From Nocardioides sp. zg-DK7169 (GTDB lineage: Bacteria > Actinomycetota > Actinomycetes > Propionibacteriales > Nocardioidaceae), in the NCBI RefSeq assembly GCF_013155365.1, contig NZ_JABJRA010000001.1:124001-188000 (forward strand): DNA of 64,000 nt, given 5' to 3'. The notes under the pieces were generated by a model, which did no database searches, was not told the DNA's origin, and saw only the letters and a program-made list of their open reading frames with translations. Below are positions 36,106 through 45,535 of this stretch, one piece after another; within the stretch, counting starts at the first letter, position 1; every line of letters starts with the position of its first letter. The position numbers were made by a program, and so were the translations under genes.

Positions 36106-37551
36106 TCACACGTGCACGACGCCGGTGACCAGGAGGACCCCGCCGACGGCCGCGGCCACCCACAGCAGCACGCAGGCGAGGAGCTCGGGCCTGGTGAACG
36201 CCGGCTCGCCGCGCTCGCGCCGCGACCACAGGTAGAGCAGGGTCCCGGGGGCGTAGATCAGGCAGCCGAGGAGCAGGTAGCGCGGGCCGGCGGCGTACAG
36301 CAGGAAGACCGCGTAGACCAGCGCCAGCACGGCGCCCACCCGGTCGCGGCGGCGCGTGCGGGCGCTCGCGTCGTCGTAGGTCTGGCCGGTGACGGTGAGC
36401 TTGACGGCGTACGCCGCGACCAGGAGGTACGGCGCGAGGGTGAGCGCGGTGTCCAGCTTGAGCATGAACTCCAAGGCGTCGTTGACCACCAGGACGAGCA
36501 GCAGGAACAGCTGCACCGCGATGTTGGTGGTGACCAGGGCCGCGACCGGGGTGTCGGTGTCGTTCGCCCGCCCCAGGAACCGCGGCAGCACGCCGCCGCG
36601 GGCGGGGGTGTACAGCACCTCGGCGTTCAGCAGTGTCCAGGCGAGGTAGGCGCCGAGCACCGAGACGATCACGGCGACGTCGATCAGCGTGGCCCCCCAC
36701 TCCCCCACCACCGACTCCAGGACGACGCCCATCGACGGCTGCCTCGCCTCGGCGAGCTCGTGCTGCGGCAGCACGCCGTAGGAGACCAGGGTGACCGAGG
36801 CGAAGAGCGCGAGGGTGCTGCAGAAGCCCAGGACGGTCGCCCGGCCGATGTCCTCGCGCCGCCGCGCCATCCGGGAGTAGACGCTGGCGCCCTCCACGCC
36901 CAGGAAGACGAAGGTCGTCACCAGCATCGTGTCGCGCACCTGGTCGAAGAGCGCGCCCGCCGTGTGCGCCTCGCCGCCCCACAGGTTGTCGCCGAGCACC
37001 CCGGTATCGAAGGAGACCGCCGCGATGACGACGAAGACGACGATCGGCACGATCTTGGCCGCGGTGACGATCCGGTTGATCCCGGCGGCCTGCCGCACCC
37101 CGCGGCTGATCACCACGTGCAGCGTCCACACCAGCACGGAGGCGAGCAGGACCGCCAGCACGGTGCTGCCCTGCCCGAGGCCCGGCACGAACGCGCCCAG
37201 GCTCGCCATCACGAAGGTCAGGTAGAAGACGTTGCCCACCACGTTGCCGGCCCAGTAGCCCCACGCCGCGTTGAAGCCGGCGTAGCTGCCGAACCCCACC
37301 TCGGCGTAGACGTAGATGCCGTTGTCCAGGTCGGGTCGGCGTACGGCGAGGGACTGGAGTACCAGGGCGAGCATCAGCATCCCGAGCCCGGCCAGCACCC
37401 AGGCGATCACCGCCCCGAGCGCCCCGGTGGCCGCCCCGAAGTCCGAGGGCAGGCTGAACACCCCGCCGCCGACCATCGAGCCGACGACCATCCCGGTCAG
37501 GGTCAGGACCGAGACCGTCCGGGCGGTGCCTCGGTCGGCGACCCGGGACAT
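36106..37551 (-). CDS. APC-family amino acid/polyamine permease
   Basis: This 481-residue protein has about 12 membrane helices and the APC signature at the first helix: LTLTGMVVGSMVGGGVFSLP (the substrate-binding G[S/A]G bend). NGIYVYAEVGFGSYAGFNAA and VGVEGASVYSRMARRREDIG-like stretches (FVFLGVEGAS) fit the ArcD/basic amino-acid antiporter branch, which exchanges arginine, lysine or ornithine. ATG 37551 is preferred over GTG 37554 by a GGAG 7 nt upstream. It follows the lysX stop region on the same strand (13 bp gap); basic amino-acid supply to LysX would make sense but is inference. Confidence 0.88.
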   Translation of the reverse strand: MSRVADRGTARTVSVLTLTGMVVGSMVGGGVFSLPSDFGAATGALGAVIAWVLAGLGMLMLALVLQSLAVRRPDLDNGIYVYAEVGFGSYAGFNAAWGYWAGNVVGNVFYLTFVMASLGAFVPGLGQGSTVLAVLLASVLVWTLHVVISRGVRQAAGINRIVTAAKIVPIVVFVVIAAVSFDTGVLGDNLWGGEAHTAGALFDQVRDTMLVTTFVFLGVEGASVYSRMARRREDIGRATVLGFCSTLALFASVTLVSYGVLPQHELAEARQPSMGVVLESVVGEWGATLIDVAVIVSVLGAYLAWTLLNAEVLYTPARGGVLPRFLGRANDTDTPVAALVTTNIAVQLFLLLVLVVNDALEFMLKLDTALTLAPYLLVAAYAVKLTVTGQTYDDASARTRRRDRVGAVLALVYAVFLLYAAGPRYLLLGCLIYAPGTLLYLWSRRERGEPAFTRPELLACVLLWVAAAVGGVLLVTGVVHV

Positions 37552-37566
37552 CACGTCGCTCCGCGC

Positions 37567-40500
37567 TCAGTGCCGGGGCTTGACCAGCGGGAACAGGATG
37601 GTGTCGCGGATGCTGAGACCGGTGAGGTTCATGACCAGCCGGTCCACCCCCAGCCCCATCCCGCCGGTCGGCGGCATGCCGTACTCCAGGGCCTCCAGGA
37701 AGTCCTCGTCGACCTGCATCGCCTCCGGGTCGCCGGCGGCCGCGAGCAGCGACTGGGCGACCAGGCGCTCGCGCTGGTCGACCGGGTCGATCAGCTCGGA
37801 GTACGCCGTGCCCTGCTCGGCGCCGAAGATCACCAGGTCCCACTTCTCCGTCAGCCGCGGGTCGCGGCGGTGCGGCCGGGTCAGCGGGGCGTTCTCCTTG
37901 GGGAAGTCGGTGTAGAACACCGGCGTCGTGGTCTGGCCCTCGCAGAGCTCGTCGTACAGGTCCTCCAGGACGACGCCCCACGACGGGTCGAGGTCCAGCT
38001 CGATGCCGACCCGCTCGGCGTGGCGGCGCAGGGTGCTCACCGGGGTGTCCGGGGTGACCTCCTCGCCGAGCGCCTCGGAGACCGCCTGGCAGATCGTCTT
38101 GACCGGCCACTGCCCCGACAGGTCGTGCTCCACGACGCGGCCGTCGGGGCCGGCCCGGCGCGCGACCGGGGATCCGTAGACCGCGGTGGCCGCCTCCTGG
38201 ATCAGCTCCTGGGTGAGCACCCGCATGGTGTCGTAGTCGCCGTAGGTCTCATAGACCTCCAGCGAGGTGAACTCCGGGTTGTGCTTGAAGTCGGCGCCCT
38301 CGTTGCGGAACTGCCGGCCGACCTCGAAGACCTTCTCCATGCCGCCCACCACCAGCCGCTTGAGGTGCAGCTCGGTGGCGATGCGCAGGTAGAGGTCCAG
38401 GTCGTAGGCGTTGATGTGGGTCTCGAAGGGCCGCGCGTTCGCGCCGCCGTGGACGGTCTGCAGGATCGGGGTCTCCACCTCGGTGAACCCGCGGGCCTGC
38501 AGGGAGTCACGGATGCTGCGGACCACGGTGGCGCGCTGGTAGGCGATGGTGCGCGCCTCGGGCCGCACGATCAGGTCGACGTAGCGCATCCGCACCCGGG
38601 CGTCGGGGTCGGTGAGCCCCTTGTGCTTGTCCGGCAGCGGCCGCAGCGCCTTGCTGGTGAGCAGCACCGAGGTGGCCCGCACCGAGAGCTCGCCGCGGTG
38701 GGTGGTGACCACCTCGCCGGTGACGCCGACCTGGTCGCCGAGGTCGATCGTGTGCTCCCAGAACGACAGCTGCTCGGCGGCGAGGTGCTGGGCGTCGACC
38801 ATCACCTGCAGGTCCCCGCTGCCGTCGCGCAGCGTCGCGAAGCCGAGGTGCCCCATGTCGCGCTTGAGCAGGACCCGGCCGACGACCGAGACCGTCAGCC
38901 CGGTCTCGGAGTCCGGCGGCAGGTCGTCCGCCACCAGTCCCGCGACCTCGGCGAGGGTGTGGGTGCGCGGCGCGGCCACCGGGTAGGGGTCGATCCCGTC
39001 GGCCCGCAGCCGGTCGACCTTCTCGCGGCGTACGCGCATCTGCTCGGGGAGGTGCTCCGCCGAGACCGCCTCGGCCACCACGTCGGGGGCCGGCGGGATG
39101 AGCGCCAGGACGGCCTCCGCGTGGTCCCGGGTGCCGGTCTCCAGCCCGCCGGGGTGCGCGGGGGCGTCCGCGCGGCGCCACAGGCGCGCGACCGACGGCG
39201 TGGTGAGGAACCCCTCGGCGCTGCCCGCCGCCGTGCCGACCCGCGGCAGGTCGGAGGCGTACTCGTAGCCGAGGAAGCGCGGCTGCCACTCGGGCAGGTA
39301 CTTGGCGTTGGAGCGGTAGAGCGACTCCAGCTGCCAGGTCCGGCTGGCCAGCAGCAGGCTCTGGCGCCACAGTCGCGCGACCGGGCCCGCGCCGATCTCC
39401 GCCCCGCGCTCGAAGGCCTCGCGGAACATCGCGAAGTTGAGCGAGACCGGTCCGATGCCGTACGTCGCGGACTCGGCGGCGAGGCTGGCGATCATCAGCT
39501 CGACCAGCCCGTTGTCGGCCGCCGGGTCGCGCCGCATCAGGTCCAGGGAGAGCCCGTTGCGGCCCCAGGGAACGAAGCTGAGGAAGCCGCGCAGCCGACC
39601 GTCGGCGTCGTGGGCCTCGACGAGCATGCACTCGCCGTCGAGAGGGTCCGCGAGCCGCCCGAGCGCCATCGAGAAGCCCCGTTCGTCCCCGCCGTCGCCC
39701 CGCCAGGACCTGGCCGCGTCGCCGAGCGCGGCGAAGTCGGCGGCGGCGAGGGTCGCGTGGCGGCGCACCCTGGTCGTGTAGCCGCGCCGCTGCAGGCGCG
39801 AGACCGGCTGCCGCACGCCCTTCATGCCGGGACCGTTGAGGGAGAAGCTGCCCATGTCGACGACCGCCTCGTCGCCGATGTCGAGCATGCTGAGGCCGGC
39901 GTCGGCGTAGACGAGTGCGCCCTCGTGCCCGGCACCCATGACCGCCACGGACCAGCCGTTGGCCCGGGCCTCCTCGCGCCAGCGCTCGATGGCCTGCGGC
40001 CAGTACGCCGGGTCGCCGACCGGGTTGCCGCTGGCGAGGCTGATCGAGCCGACGGCGCGGTAGGAGATCCCGGCGCGCGCGGTCCCGGCCTCGCCGGTGT
40101 CCCAGACCACGGACTTGTCGCGCCGGGTGGCGAAGTAGCCGAGGGAGTCGTGCTCGCCGAAGTCGCGCAGCATCGTCCGCACCCGCGCCTCGTCGGCGAC
40201 CTCCAGGGTGCGGGTGTCGCGGGGCGCCCGGAACAGCAGGACGGCGGTGCCGAGGACCACGGCCGCGCCGAGCAGCGCGATGACCAACCGCACCCACCAC
40301 GGGGCCTCGGCCGCGGAGCCGAAGCCGATCCGGCCGAGGTCGAGGAGCATCGCGTCGACCACGTAGACCACCGAGTCGCCGTAGCCCGGGGAGCGGCCGA
40401 ACGTCCCGACCAGCGCGGCACCCCCGAGCACCATGAGCAGCCCGCCGAGGACGAAGACCGCGCACGCGGCCGGGAGGCTGCCCGGGACCCGCCGGGCGAC

Positions 40501-40917
40501 GAAGTGGTGCCGGACGCGGAAGGCCAGGACGAGCGCCGCGGCCACCAGCACCAGGCCGATCGTGCTGAGGACGACGTGCTCGCGGTCGGCGATCAGCGCG
40601 ACCCGGCCGAGCTCGGGGATGCCGAGCCACCACACGACCACCACCCACCACGCCGCGCGCAGCCGGCGGCGCAGCGCGATGGCCGTGACGAAGAGCAGGG
40701 CCGCGTAGACGAGGCTCGGGACCACGGGGATGGTGAGCAGCGAGACGGGGTCCTCGGAGTGGGCGAAGAAGCGACGCCACGGCCCGACCAGCGTGACCAC
40801 CGTCGTGAGCGCGGCGAAGAGGAGCAGGACGCCGGCGAACCGGTCCGGCCACCGGTCGTCGGCCGGCAGGTGGAGGTGCAGGCGTCGCTCGGTGGGGCGC
40901 TCCGTCGTCTGGGTCAT
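37567..40917 (-). CDS. lysX: LysX: lysylphosphatidylglycerol synthetase fused to lysyl-tRNA synthetase
   Basis: This 1116-residue protein starts at ATG 40917 after GGGAGG. Residues about 25-235 form membrane helices. Residues about 250-560 form the MprF-like aminoacyl-transferase domain (VRTMLRDFGEHDSLGYFATR, SYRAVGSISLASGNPVGDP, LVEAHDADGRLRGFLSFVP). A linker leads to an OB-fold (VVGRVLLKRDMGHLGFATLR) and a class II lysyl-tRNA synthetase core with motif 2 FRNEGADFKHNPEF and motif 3 GMGLGVDRLVM. It charges tRNA-Lys and transfers lysine to phosphatidylglycerol, making the membrane less negative and more resistant to cationic peptides. The length is close to the mycobacterial protein. It is probably not the main LysRS, as in mycobacteria. 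Confidence 0.95.
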   Translation of the reverse strand: MTQTTERPTERRLHLHLPADDRWPDRFAGVLLLFAALTTVVTLVGPWRRFFAHSEDPVSLLTIPVVPSLVYAALLFVTAIALRRRLRAAWWVVVVWWLGIPELGRVALIADREHVVLSTIGLVLVAAALVLAFRVRHHFVARRVPGSLPAACAVFVLGGLLMVLGGAALVGTFGRSPGYGDSVVYVVDAMLLDLGRIGFGSAAEAPWWVRLVIALLGAAVVLGTAVLLFRAPRDTRTLEVADEARVRTMLRDFGEHDSLGYFATRRDKSVVWDTGEAGTARAGISYRAVGSISLASGNPVGDPAYWPQAIERWREEARANGWSVAVMGAGHEGALVYADAGLSMLDIGDEAVVDMGSFSLNGPGMKGVRQPVSRLQRRGYTTRVRRHATLAAADFAALGDAARSWRGDGGDERGFSMALGRLADPLDGECMLVEAHDADGRLRGFLSFVPWGRNGLSLDLMRRDPAADNGLVELMIASLAAESATYGIGPVSLNFAMFREAFERGAEIGAGPVARLWRQSLLLASRTWQLESLYRSNAKYLPEWQPRFLGYEYASDLPRVGTAAGSAEGFLTTPSVARLWRRADAPAHPGGLETGTRDHAEAVLALIPPAPDVVAEAVSAEHLPEQMRVRREKVDRLRADGIDPYPVAAPRTHTLAEVAGLVADDLPPDSETGLTVSVVGRVLLKRDMGHLGFATLRDGSGDLQVMVDAQHLAAEQLSFWEHTIDLGDQVGVTGEVVTTHRGELSVRATSVLLTSKALRPLPDKHKGLTDPDARVRMRYVDLIVRPEARTIAYQRATVVRSIRDSLQARGFTEVETPILQTVHGGANARPFETHINAYDLDLYLRIATELHLKRLVVGGMEKVFEVGRQFRNEGADFKHNPEFTSLEVYETYGDYDTMRVLTQELIQEAATAVYGSPVARRAGPDGRVVEHDLSGQWPVKTICQAVSEALGEEVTPDTPVSTLRRHAERVGIELDLDPSWGVVLEDLYDELCEGQTTTPVFYTDFPKENAPLTRPHRRDPRLTEKWDLVIFGAEQGTAYSELIDPVDQRERLVAQSLLAAAGDPEAMQVDEDFLEALEYGMPPTGGMGLGVDRLVMNLTGLSIRDTILFPLVKPRH

Positions 40918-40948
40918 CCCGAACCTCCCGCTGCGGAAGTGATGCAGA

Positions 40949-41638
40949 TCACGGTACGCGAGCGTCCGCGCGGGCGCCCCGGACGGCGTCGTGCTCCCCC
41001 GGGGCCCGGGCAGCGAGCAGCCCGAGGCAGCCGAGCCAGGCGCTGATGGCGAGGACGTTCACCCGCTGGGCGACGCCGGTGACCCCGCGCAGCCGGCCCG
41101 AGGGGCGGGCCCGTGCGAAGACCAGGCTGCTGGCCGTCCCGACGACGAGGGCCGCACCGGTGCCCCGGTGGAACCAGCGGGGACCGTGGCGCCGGGTGCT
41201 CAGCCAGGCCGCGGCCTCGGCGACGTAGAGCCCGCTGTCGGAGACCGCGCTGGCGCCGTCGTGCAGGCTGCTCCGCGGGCGCGTGTCCACCTCCTCGTGC
41301 ACCGGCCGCGGCCCGCACGGGGTCGGGACGAGACCCGCCACCGCCGCCCCGACGGCGAAGACCGCGGCACCGCCCGCGACGACCTCGCGCGCGGGGCCGG
41401 CGGGCAGGGCGGCCCGCACCGAGGGCAGGAGCGGCAGCACCAGGGCCGCCGTACCGACCTCCGCGCCGCGGTAGACCCAGGCGCTCGGCTCGCCTGGGGC
41501 GGCCAGCTCGCTCACCATGTGCCCGAGCGTCGCCGGGCCGCGCCGCAGCCAGTCGAGCACGAAGTTGGCGTAGAGGACGCCCGCACAGGCCCCGAGGAGG
41601 AGCGGGGCGCGGCGGAGGCGGCGGGTGGCTCCGGTCAT
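40949..41638 (-). CDS. DUF998 membrane protein
   Basis: This 229-residue protein has about six hydrophobic segments. The start LLLGACAGVLYANFVLDWLR, then LGHMVSELAAPGEPSAWVYR, the motif GLVPTPCGPRPVHEEVDTR and a central SSLHDGASAVSDSG match the DUF998 family of integral membrane proteins. The family is uncharacterised. Its ATG overlaps the stop of the upstream LssY_C gene (ATGA), so both belong to one operon. Confidence 0.75.
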   Translation of the reverse strand: MTGATRRLRRAPLLLGACAGVLYANFVLDWLRRGPATLGHMVSELAAPGEPSAWVYRGAEVGTAALVLPLLPSVRAALPAGPAREVVAGGAAVFAVGAAVAGLVPTPCGPRPVHEEVDTRPRSSLHDGASAVSDSGLYVAEAAAWLSTRRHGPRWFHRGTGAALVVGTASSLVFARARPSGRLRGVTGVAQRVNVLAISAWLGCLGLLAARAPGEHDAVRGARADARVP

Positions 41639-42906
41639 GGCGACGGCTCCGCCCTCGCGGGGGCGCGCGTCTCGGGCGCTGCTCGGGTCCGCCGGGTGGT
41701 GGCGTAGTCCCGCGCCTCCTGGCTGGACAGCGCCAGCAGCACCAGGATGCTGCCGCCCGTGGCGAGGAGCTCGGCCAGCCCGACGGGGCGGTGGTGGCCC
41801 AGGACGGAGACCAGCATCGCGGTCACCCCGGTCACCGAGCAGCCCGCGACGAGCAGCAGCCGGGCCCAGTTGCGCGCGGCCAGCACGGCGAGGGCCAGGG
41901 AGGCCTCGACCACGGCGAGGACCATGATCGCCAGGATCAGCGGCGTCGCGGAGTCGCGCACGGCGTCGACCAGCGCGCCCACGCCGTACGTCGCGGCGCG
42001 GGCGAGCGCGACCCCGCTGCCCAGCAGGACCGCCTGCGGCACGCGTGGCTCCCGCGCCTCGGGCTCGACCGCCACGGGGGACGCGCCGGCGCGGGGGTCG
42101 CCGCGGACGTCCACGATCGGCAGGTCGCCGTCCGTGCGGATCCGGTCACCGCCGCCGTTGCGGTGGTGGTAGCCGGAGGAGAAGTTCTCGATCACCCCCA
42201 CCTGCGCGCCCGGCACCGCCGCGCACACCCCGGCGACGACGAAGTCGCGCTCCACGTCGATGTCCTCCTCGATGCGGTGGGTGATCTGCAGGGTGAACAG
42301 CGAGAACCCGACCCCGCGGTCGTAGGTCGCGGCGGCTAGCCAGTCGGCACGGAAGCCCCCGGGCAGCAGCCAGCCGTCCGGGCAGCGCCAGAACCGGATG
42401 TGGTGTCGGCGGCTCGGGCTGCCGGCCACCTCCTGCTCGTAGGCGAAGTCCTGGGCGCGGTCGAAGAGGTGCAGCGGGCTCACCGGGGCGCCGGCATAGC
42501 TGCGCCCGCGCAGCACGCTGCGGACGATCCCGACGGCCGAGCGGAGGTCGAGCTCGTCGGCCAGCGTCCAGCCGGCCCGGGTCATCGCGCCGTGGACCTG
42601 GCCCTCGTCGCCGAGGAACCCGACGTTGACGGGGTCGCCGAGCAGCCCGTCGCTGGTGCGGGTGCGGCCCACGAAGTAGCCGGGGAGGTAGATCGAGGTG
42701 AGGATCCGGTGCAGCCGCGGCAGCACCAGGTAGCTGAAGAACAGCCAGAACACGAGCAGCAGCAGCGTGGGCCAGCCGGGCCGGACTCCGTCGCGCAGCA
42801 GCACGTAGGCGAACCAGACTCCGAGGACCGCCGACAGCGCGAAGAAGCAGCCGTCGAGCACGTCGCTCCACGACCGGGTGCGGTCCTGCGGGCGGTCGCG
42901 CCCCAT
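41635..42906 (-). CDS. LssY C-terminal domain membrane protein
   Basis: This 423-residue protein starts at ATG 42906 (MGRDRPQDRTRSW). Two N-terminal membrane helices (FFALSAVLGVWFAYVLL and TLLLLVFWLFFSYLVLP) precede a cytoplasmic domain of LssY_C type: DPVNVGFLGDEGQVHGAMTR, AGWTLADELD, HIRFWRCPDG and ADWLAAATYDRGVGF. Further membrane helices follow. LssY was first named in a Legionella type I secretion locus; the domain function is unclear. It forms an operon with the DUF998 gene and is divergent from the DMT transporter. Confidence 0.8.
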   Translation of the reverse strand: MGRDRPQDRTRSWSDVLDGCFFALSAVLGVWFAYVLLRDGVRPGWPTLLLLVFWLFFSYLVLPRLHRILTSIYLPGYFVGRTRTSDGLLGDPVNVGFLGDEGQVHGAMTRAGWTLADELDLRSAVGIVRSVLRGRSYAGAPVSPLHLFDRAQDFAYEQEVAGSPSRRHHIRFWRCPDGWLLPGGFRADWLAAATYDRGVGFSLFTLQITHRIEEDIDVERDFVVAGVCAAVPGAQVGVIENFSSGYHHRNGGGDRIRTDGDLPIVDVRGDPRAGASPVAVEPEAREPRVPQAVLLGSGVALARAATYGVGALVDAVRDSATPLILAIMVLAVVEASLALAVLAARNWARLLLVAGCSVTGVTAMLVSVLGHHRPVGLAELLATGGSILVLLALSSQEARDYATTRRTRAAPETRAPARAEPSP

Positions 42907-42995
42907 CGGGCCAGTGTGCACGACCCTGGTGCCGGGCGGGGCTGCGTCGGATCGGCTCGGGGTCCGGTGGGGCACGGGTCGGCTAGCGTGAGTCG

Positions 42996-43871
42996 ATGCT
43001 CCTCGGGCTGCTGGCCGCCGCAGGTGCCGCGCTCTGCTACGGCGTGAGCTCGGTCCTCGAGGCTGTCGCCACCCGGCGCGAGAAGCCCGCAGCGGGCCTC
43101 GATCCCCGGCTCGTCGTGCGGCTGCTGCGCTCCTGGGTCTACGTCCTGGGCGTGGGGTTGGACGGGCTCGGGTTCCTGCTGAGCCTGGTCGCGGTCCGCA
43201 CGCTGCCGCTCTTCGTCGTGCAGTCCGTGGTGGCCAGCTTCCTGGCGATCACGGCGGTCCTCGGCGCGGTGTTCCTGCGGATGCCGCTCGGCCGGCGCGA
43301 CCGGATCGGGCTCGCCGTCGTCGTGGCCGGCCTCGTGCTGGTCGGCCTGTCCGCCACCGAGGACAGCAGCGTCGACGTGAGCGACGCCGAGCAGTGGGGC
43401 GTGCTCGTGGCCGCGGTGCTGCTCGCGGTCCTCGCCGTACCGCTCGCGCGACTGGGCGGGGCCGCGGGCGCCACCGCCCTGGGCGCGGTGGCCGGACTCT
43501 CCTACGGCGCCACCGCGGTGGCCTCGCGGATGCTGCCCGGCGACCTCTCGCCGCGCCACGTGGCGGGCGGGGTGGACACGCTGCTGGCCAGCCCCGCGAC
43601 GTACGCCCTGGTGGTGGCGGGGGCGGTGGCGATCCTGACCTACTCCGTCGCCCTCCAGCGCGGCAGCGTCACCCAGGCGACCGCGCCCCTCGTCGTCGGG
43701 GAGACCGTGGCCCCGGCGCTGGTCGGCCTGCTGCTCCTCGGCGACCAGACCCGGCCCGGCTGGGGCACCGCCGCCGTGCTCGGCTTCGCCCTCGCGGTCG
43801 CCGGCGCCGTCTCCCTCGCCCGCCACGGCGAGGTCCGCTCCCCCGAGCCCCAGTCCCCCCAACCCGGCTAG
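42996..43871 (+). CDS. DMT/EamA-like membrane transporter
   Basis: This 291-residue protein has 9-10 hydrophobic segments arranged like the drug/metabolite transporter superfamily: GLLAAAGAALCYGVSSVLEA at the start, the pair VQSVVASFLAITAVLGAVFL and DRIGLAVVVAGLVLVGLSAT, and a similar pattern near the end (LVVGETVAPALVGLLLLGDQ). TAGCGT at 42984-42989 lies 6 nt before ATG, suggesting a leaderless start. The substrate is unknown. It converges with the phosphonate-type ABC genes. Confidence 0.8.
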   Translation: MLLGLLAAAGAALCYGVSSVLEAVATRREKPAAGLDPRLVVRLLRSWVYVLGVGLDGLGFLLSLVAVRTLPLFVVQSVVASFLAITAVLGAVFLRMPLGRRDRIGLAVVVAGLVLVGLSATEDSSVDVSDAEQWGVLVAAVLLAVLAVPLARLGGAAGATALGAVAGLSYGATAVASRMLPGDLSPRHVAGGVDTLLASPATYALVVAGAVAILTYSVALQRGSVTQATAPLVVGETVAPALVGLLLLGDQTRPGWGTAAVLGFALAVAGAVSLARHGEVRSPEPQSPQPG

Positions 43872-43888
43872 CTCGCCGAGTCGGGGGG

Positions 43889-45535
43889 TCAGCGGGTAGT
43901 GGCGCGGACGGCGAGGCTGAGCAGGTCGACGAGGAGGCAGACGGCGACGAGGGCGAGCACGGTGGTGGTCATCGCGGGGTAGTCGAAGCCGGCGCGCTGC
44001 TGCTCGAGCAGCCGGCCCAGCCCGCCGGCCCCGACCACGCCGACGATGACGGTCTCGCGGGCGGTGACCTCCCAGCGGTAGAGGCTGTAGGCCAGCAGCC
44101 GGCCCACCGCCGCGGGCACCACGGCGTAGGCGAAGGAGGCCAGCGGCGGCGCCCCCAGCTCGGCCAGCACCTCGCGTGGTCCCTGGTCGAGGTCCTCGAC
44201 GACCTCGGCGAAGAGCCGCCCCAGGATGCCGAAGGTGTAGACGCCGAGGGCGATCGCGCCCGGAAGCGGCCCGGGGAAGACCACGAAGAGCACCAGCAGC
44301 GCCCAGACCGGGGGCGGCACCGCCCGCGTGAGCAGCAGCAGCTGGCGCGCCGCCCAGCCGAGCACCCGGCGCGGCGGCGAGGTCCCGCCGCGCGCGGCGA
44401 CCGTGGCGACCAGCAGCCCCGCGACCGCCGCCAGGCTGATCGCGACCACCGACATCTGCAGCGTCTCCACCGAGGCCGCCACCAGCTCCGACCAGCCGCC
44501 GGCCGGCAGGCTCGGCGGCACCAGGTCGTCCAGCAGCCGCGAGAGCAGCTCCAGCGTGCGCCCCGAGAACCACCGCTCCAGGTCCGGGGCGAGGTGCCAC
44601 ACCGACCCGGCGACCAGCACCGCGAGGAGCACCCCCGAGACCGCCCACCGCCCGCGCGCCCGGCCGCGTCGCAGGTGCGCGCCCCACCGGTCGATGAGCG
44701 CGCCGAGGACGAGCAGGGCGTAGATCGCGGTCCACACCTGGGCGTACTGCAGGCCCTGGAAGGCGAGCGTGAGCTGCAGCCCCAGTCCCCCGGCCCCGAT
44801 CATGCCCAGGATGACCGCGGAGCGGATCGAGCACTCGAAGCGGTAGAAGGCGTACGACGTGGCGCCCGGCAGCAACGACGGAAGCAGTCCGTAGGCCAGC
44901 GCCGTGACCCGCCCGGCGCCCGCCTCGCGCAACAGCTCGTACGGCGCCCGGTCGGCCTCGTCGAGCAGCTCGGAGTAGACCTTCGCGGTGATCGCGCCGA
45001 ACGGGATCGCGATGGCCAGCACCCCGACCAGCGGGTCGCGGCCGAGGACGCTGACCAGGAGCAGTCCCCACACCGCCTCGTGCACGCCGCGCGGCAGCGC
45101 GACGGCGGCCCGCGAGAGGAGCAGCCCGCCGGCGCGCAGCAGTCGCGACGGCCCCGACGCCGTGGCGGGGGCCCACCAGGTCTGGCTCATGAACGGCGCC
45201 ACCACGATCCCGACGAGCACCGACAGCAGCGTCCCGAGCACCCCGAAGGCCAGCGTCGTCGCCGCCGCCTCGACGGTGGCGCGCAGCAGGTCCGCGGAGA
45301 GGTCGGGTCGGGCGGCGGCCGCCCAGAACTCGGTGAACGCGCCCCACCCGGCGGTGTTGAGCACCCGGTGGTCCTCCCCCAGGAAGCTGGAGAGCGACCA
45401 CGCCAGGGCCACCACCCACACGACCAGCCAGACCCGGCCCGCGGCACGCGGGCGGACCCGTCCCCGCCAGCCCCGCGCCCGGGCCACCGCCGGACCGGTC
45501 GCCTCCAGGGAGGCGATCCGGGGCAGGTCGGTCAT
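43889..45535 (-). CDS. phnE: Phosphonate-type ABC permease, two PhnE-like halves fused
   Basis: This 548-residue protein starts at ATG 45535, overlapping the ATPase stop. It has two copies of the binding-protein-dependent permease domain. Half 1 has the EAA loop YELLREAGAGRVTALAYGLL; half 2 has REVLAELGAPPLASFAYAVV. Each is followed by a YRFECSIRSAVILGMIGAGG-like or YRWEVTARETVIVGVVGAGG segment, typical of PhnE. Usual PhnE proteins are about 270 residues and dimerise; here both subunits are one chain. It is the membrane channel of the importer encoded with phnC and phnD. Confidence 0.88.
   Translation of the reverse strand: MTDLPRIASLEATGPAVARARGWRGRVRPRAAGRVWLVVWVVALAWSLSSFLGEDHRVLNTAGWGAFTEFWAAAARPDLSADLLRATVEAAATTLAFGVLGTLLSVLVGIVVAPFMSQTWWAPATASGPSRLLRAGGLLLSRAAVALPRGVHEAVWGLLLVSVLGRDPLVGVLAIAIPFGAITAKVYSELLDEADRAPYELLREAGAGRVTALAYGLLPSLLPGATSYAFYRFECSIRSAVILGMIGAGGLGLQLTLAFQGLQYAQVWTAIYALLVLGALIDRWGAHLRRGRARGRWAVSGVLLAVLVAGSVWHLAPDLERWFSGRTLELLSRLLDDLVPPSLPAGGWSELVAASVETLQMSVVAISLAAVAGLLVATVAARGGTSPPRRVLGWAARQLLLLTRAVPPPVWALLVLFVVFPGPLPGAIALGVYTFGILGRLFAEVVEDLDQGPREVLAELGAPPLASFAYAVVPAAVGRLLAYSLYRWEVTARETVIVGVVGAGGLGRLLEQQRAGFDYPAMTTTVLALVAVCLLVDLLSLAVRATTR

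Noticed and set aside
35749..41046. A 1765-codon open frame on the plus strand across the permease and LysX
   Set aside because: Its translation is Arg/Gly/His-rich, low in complexity and opposite two well-conserved genes.
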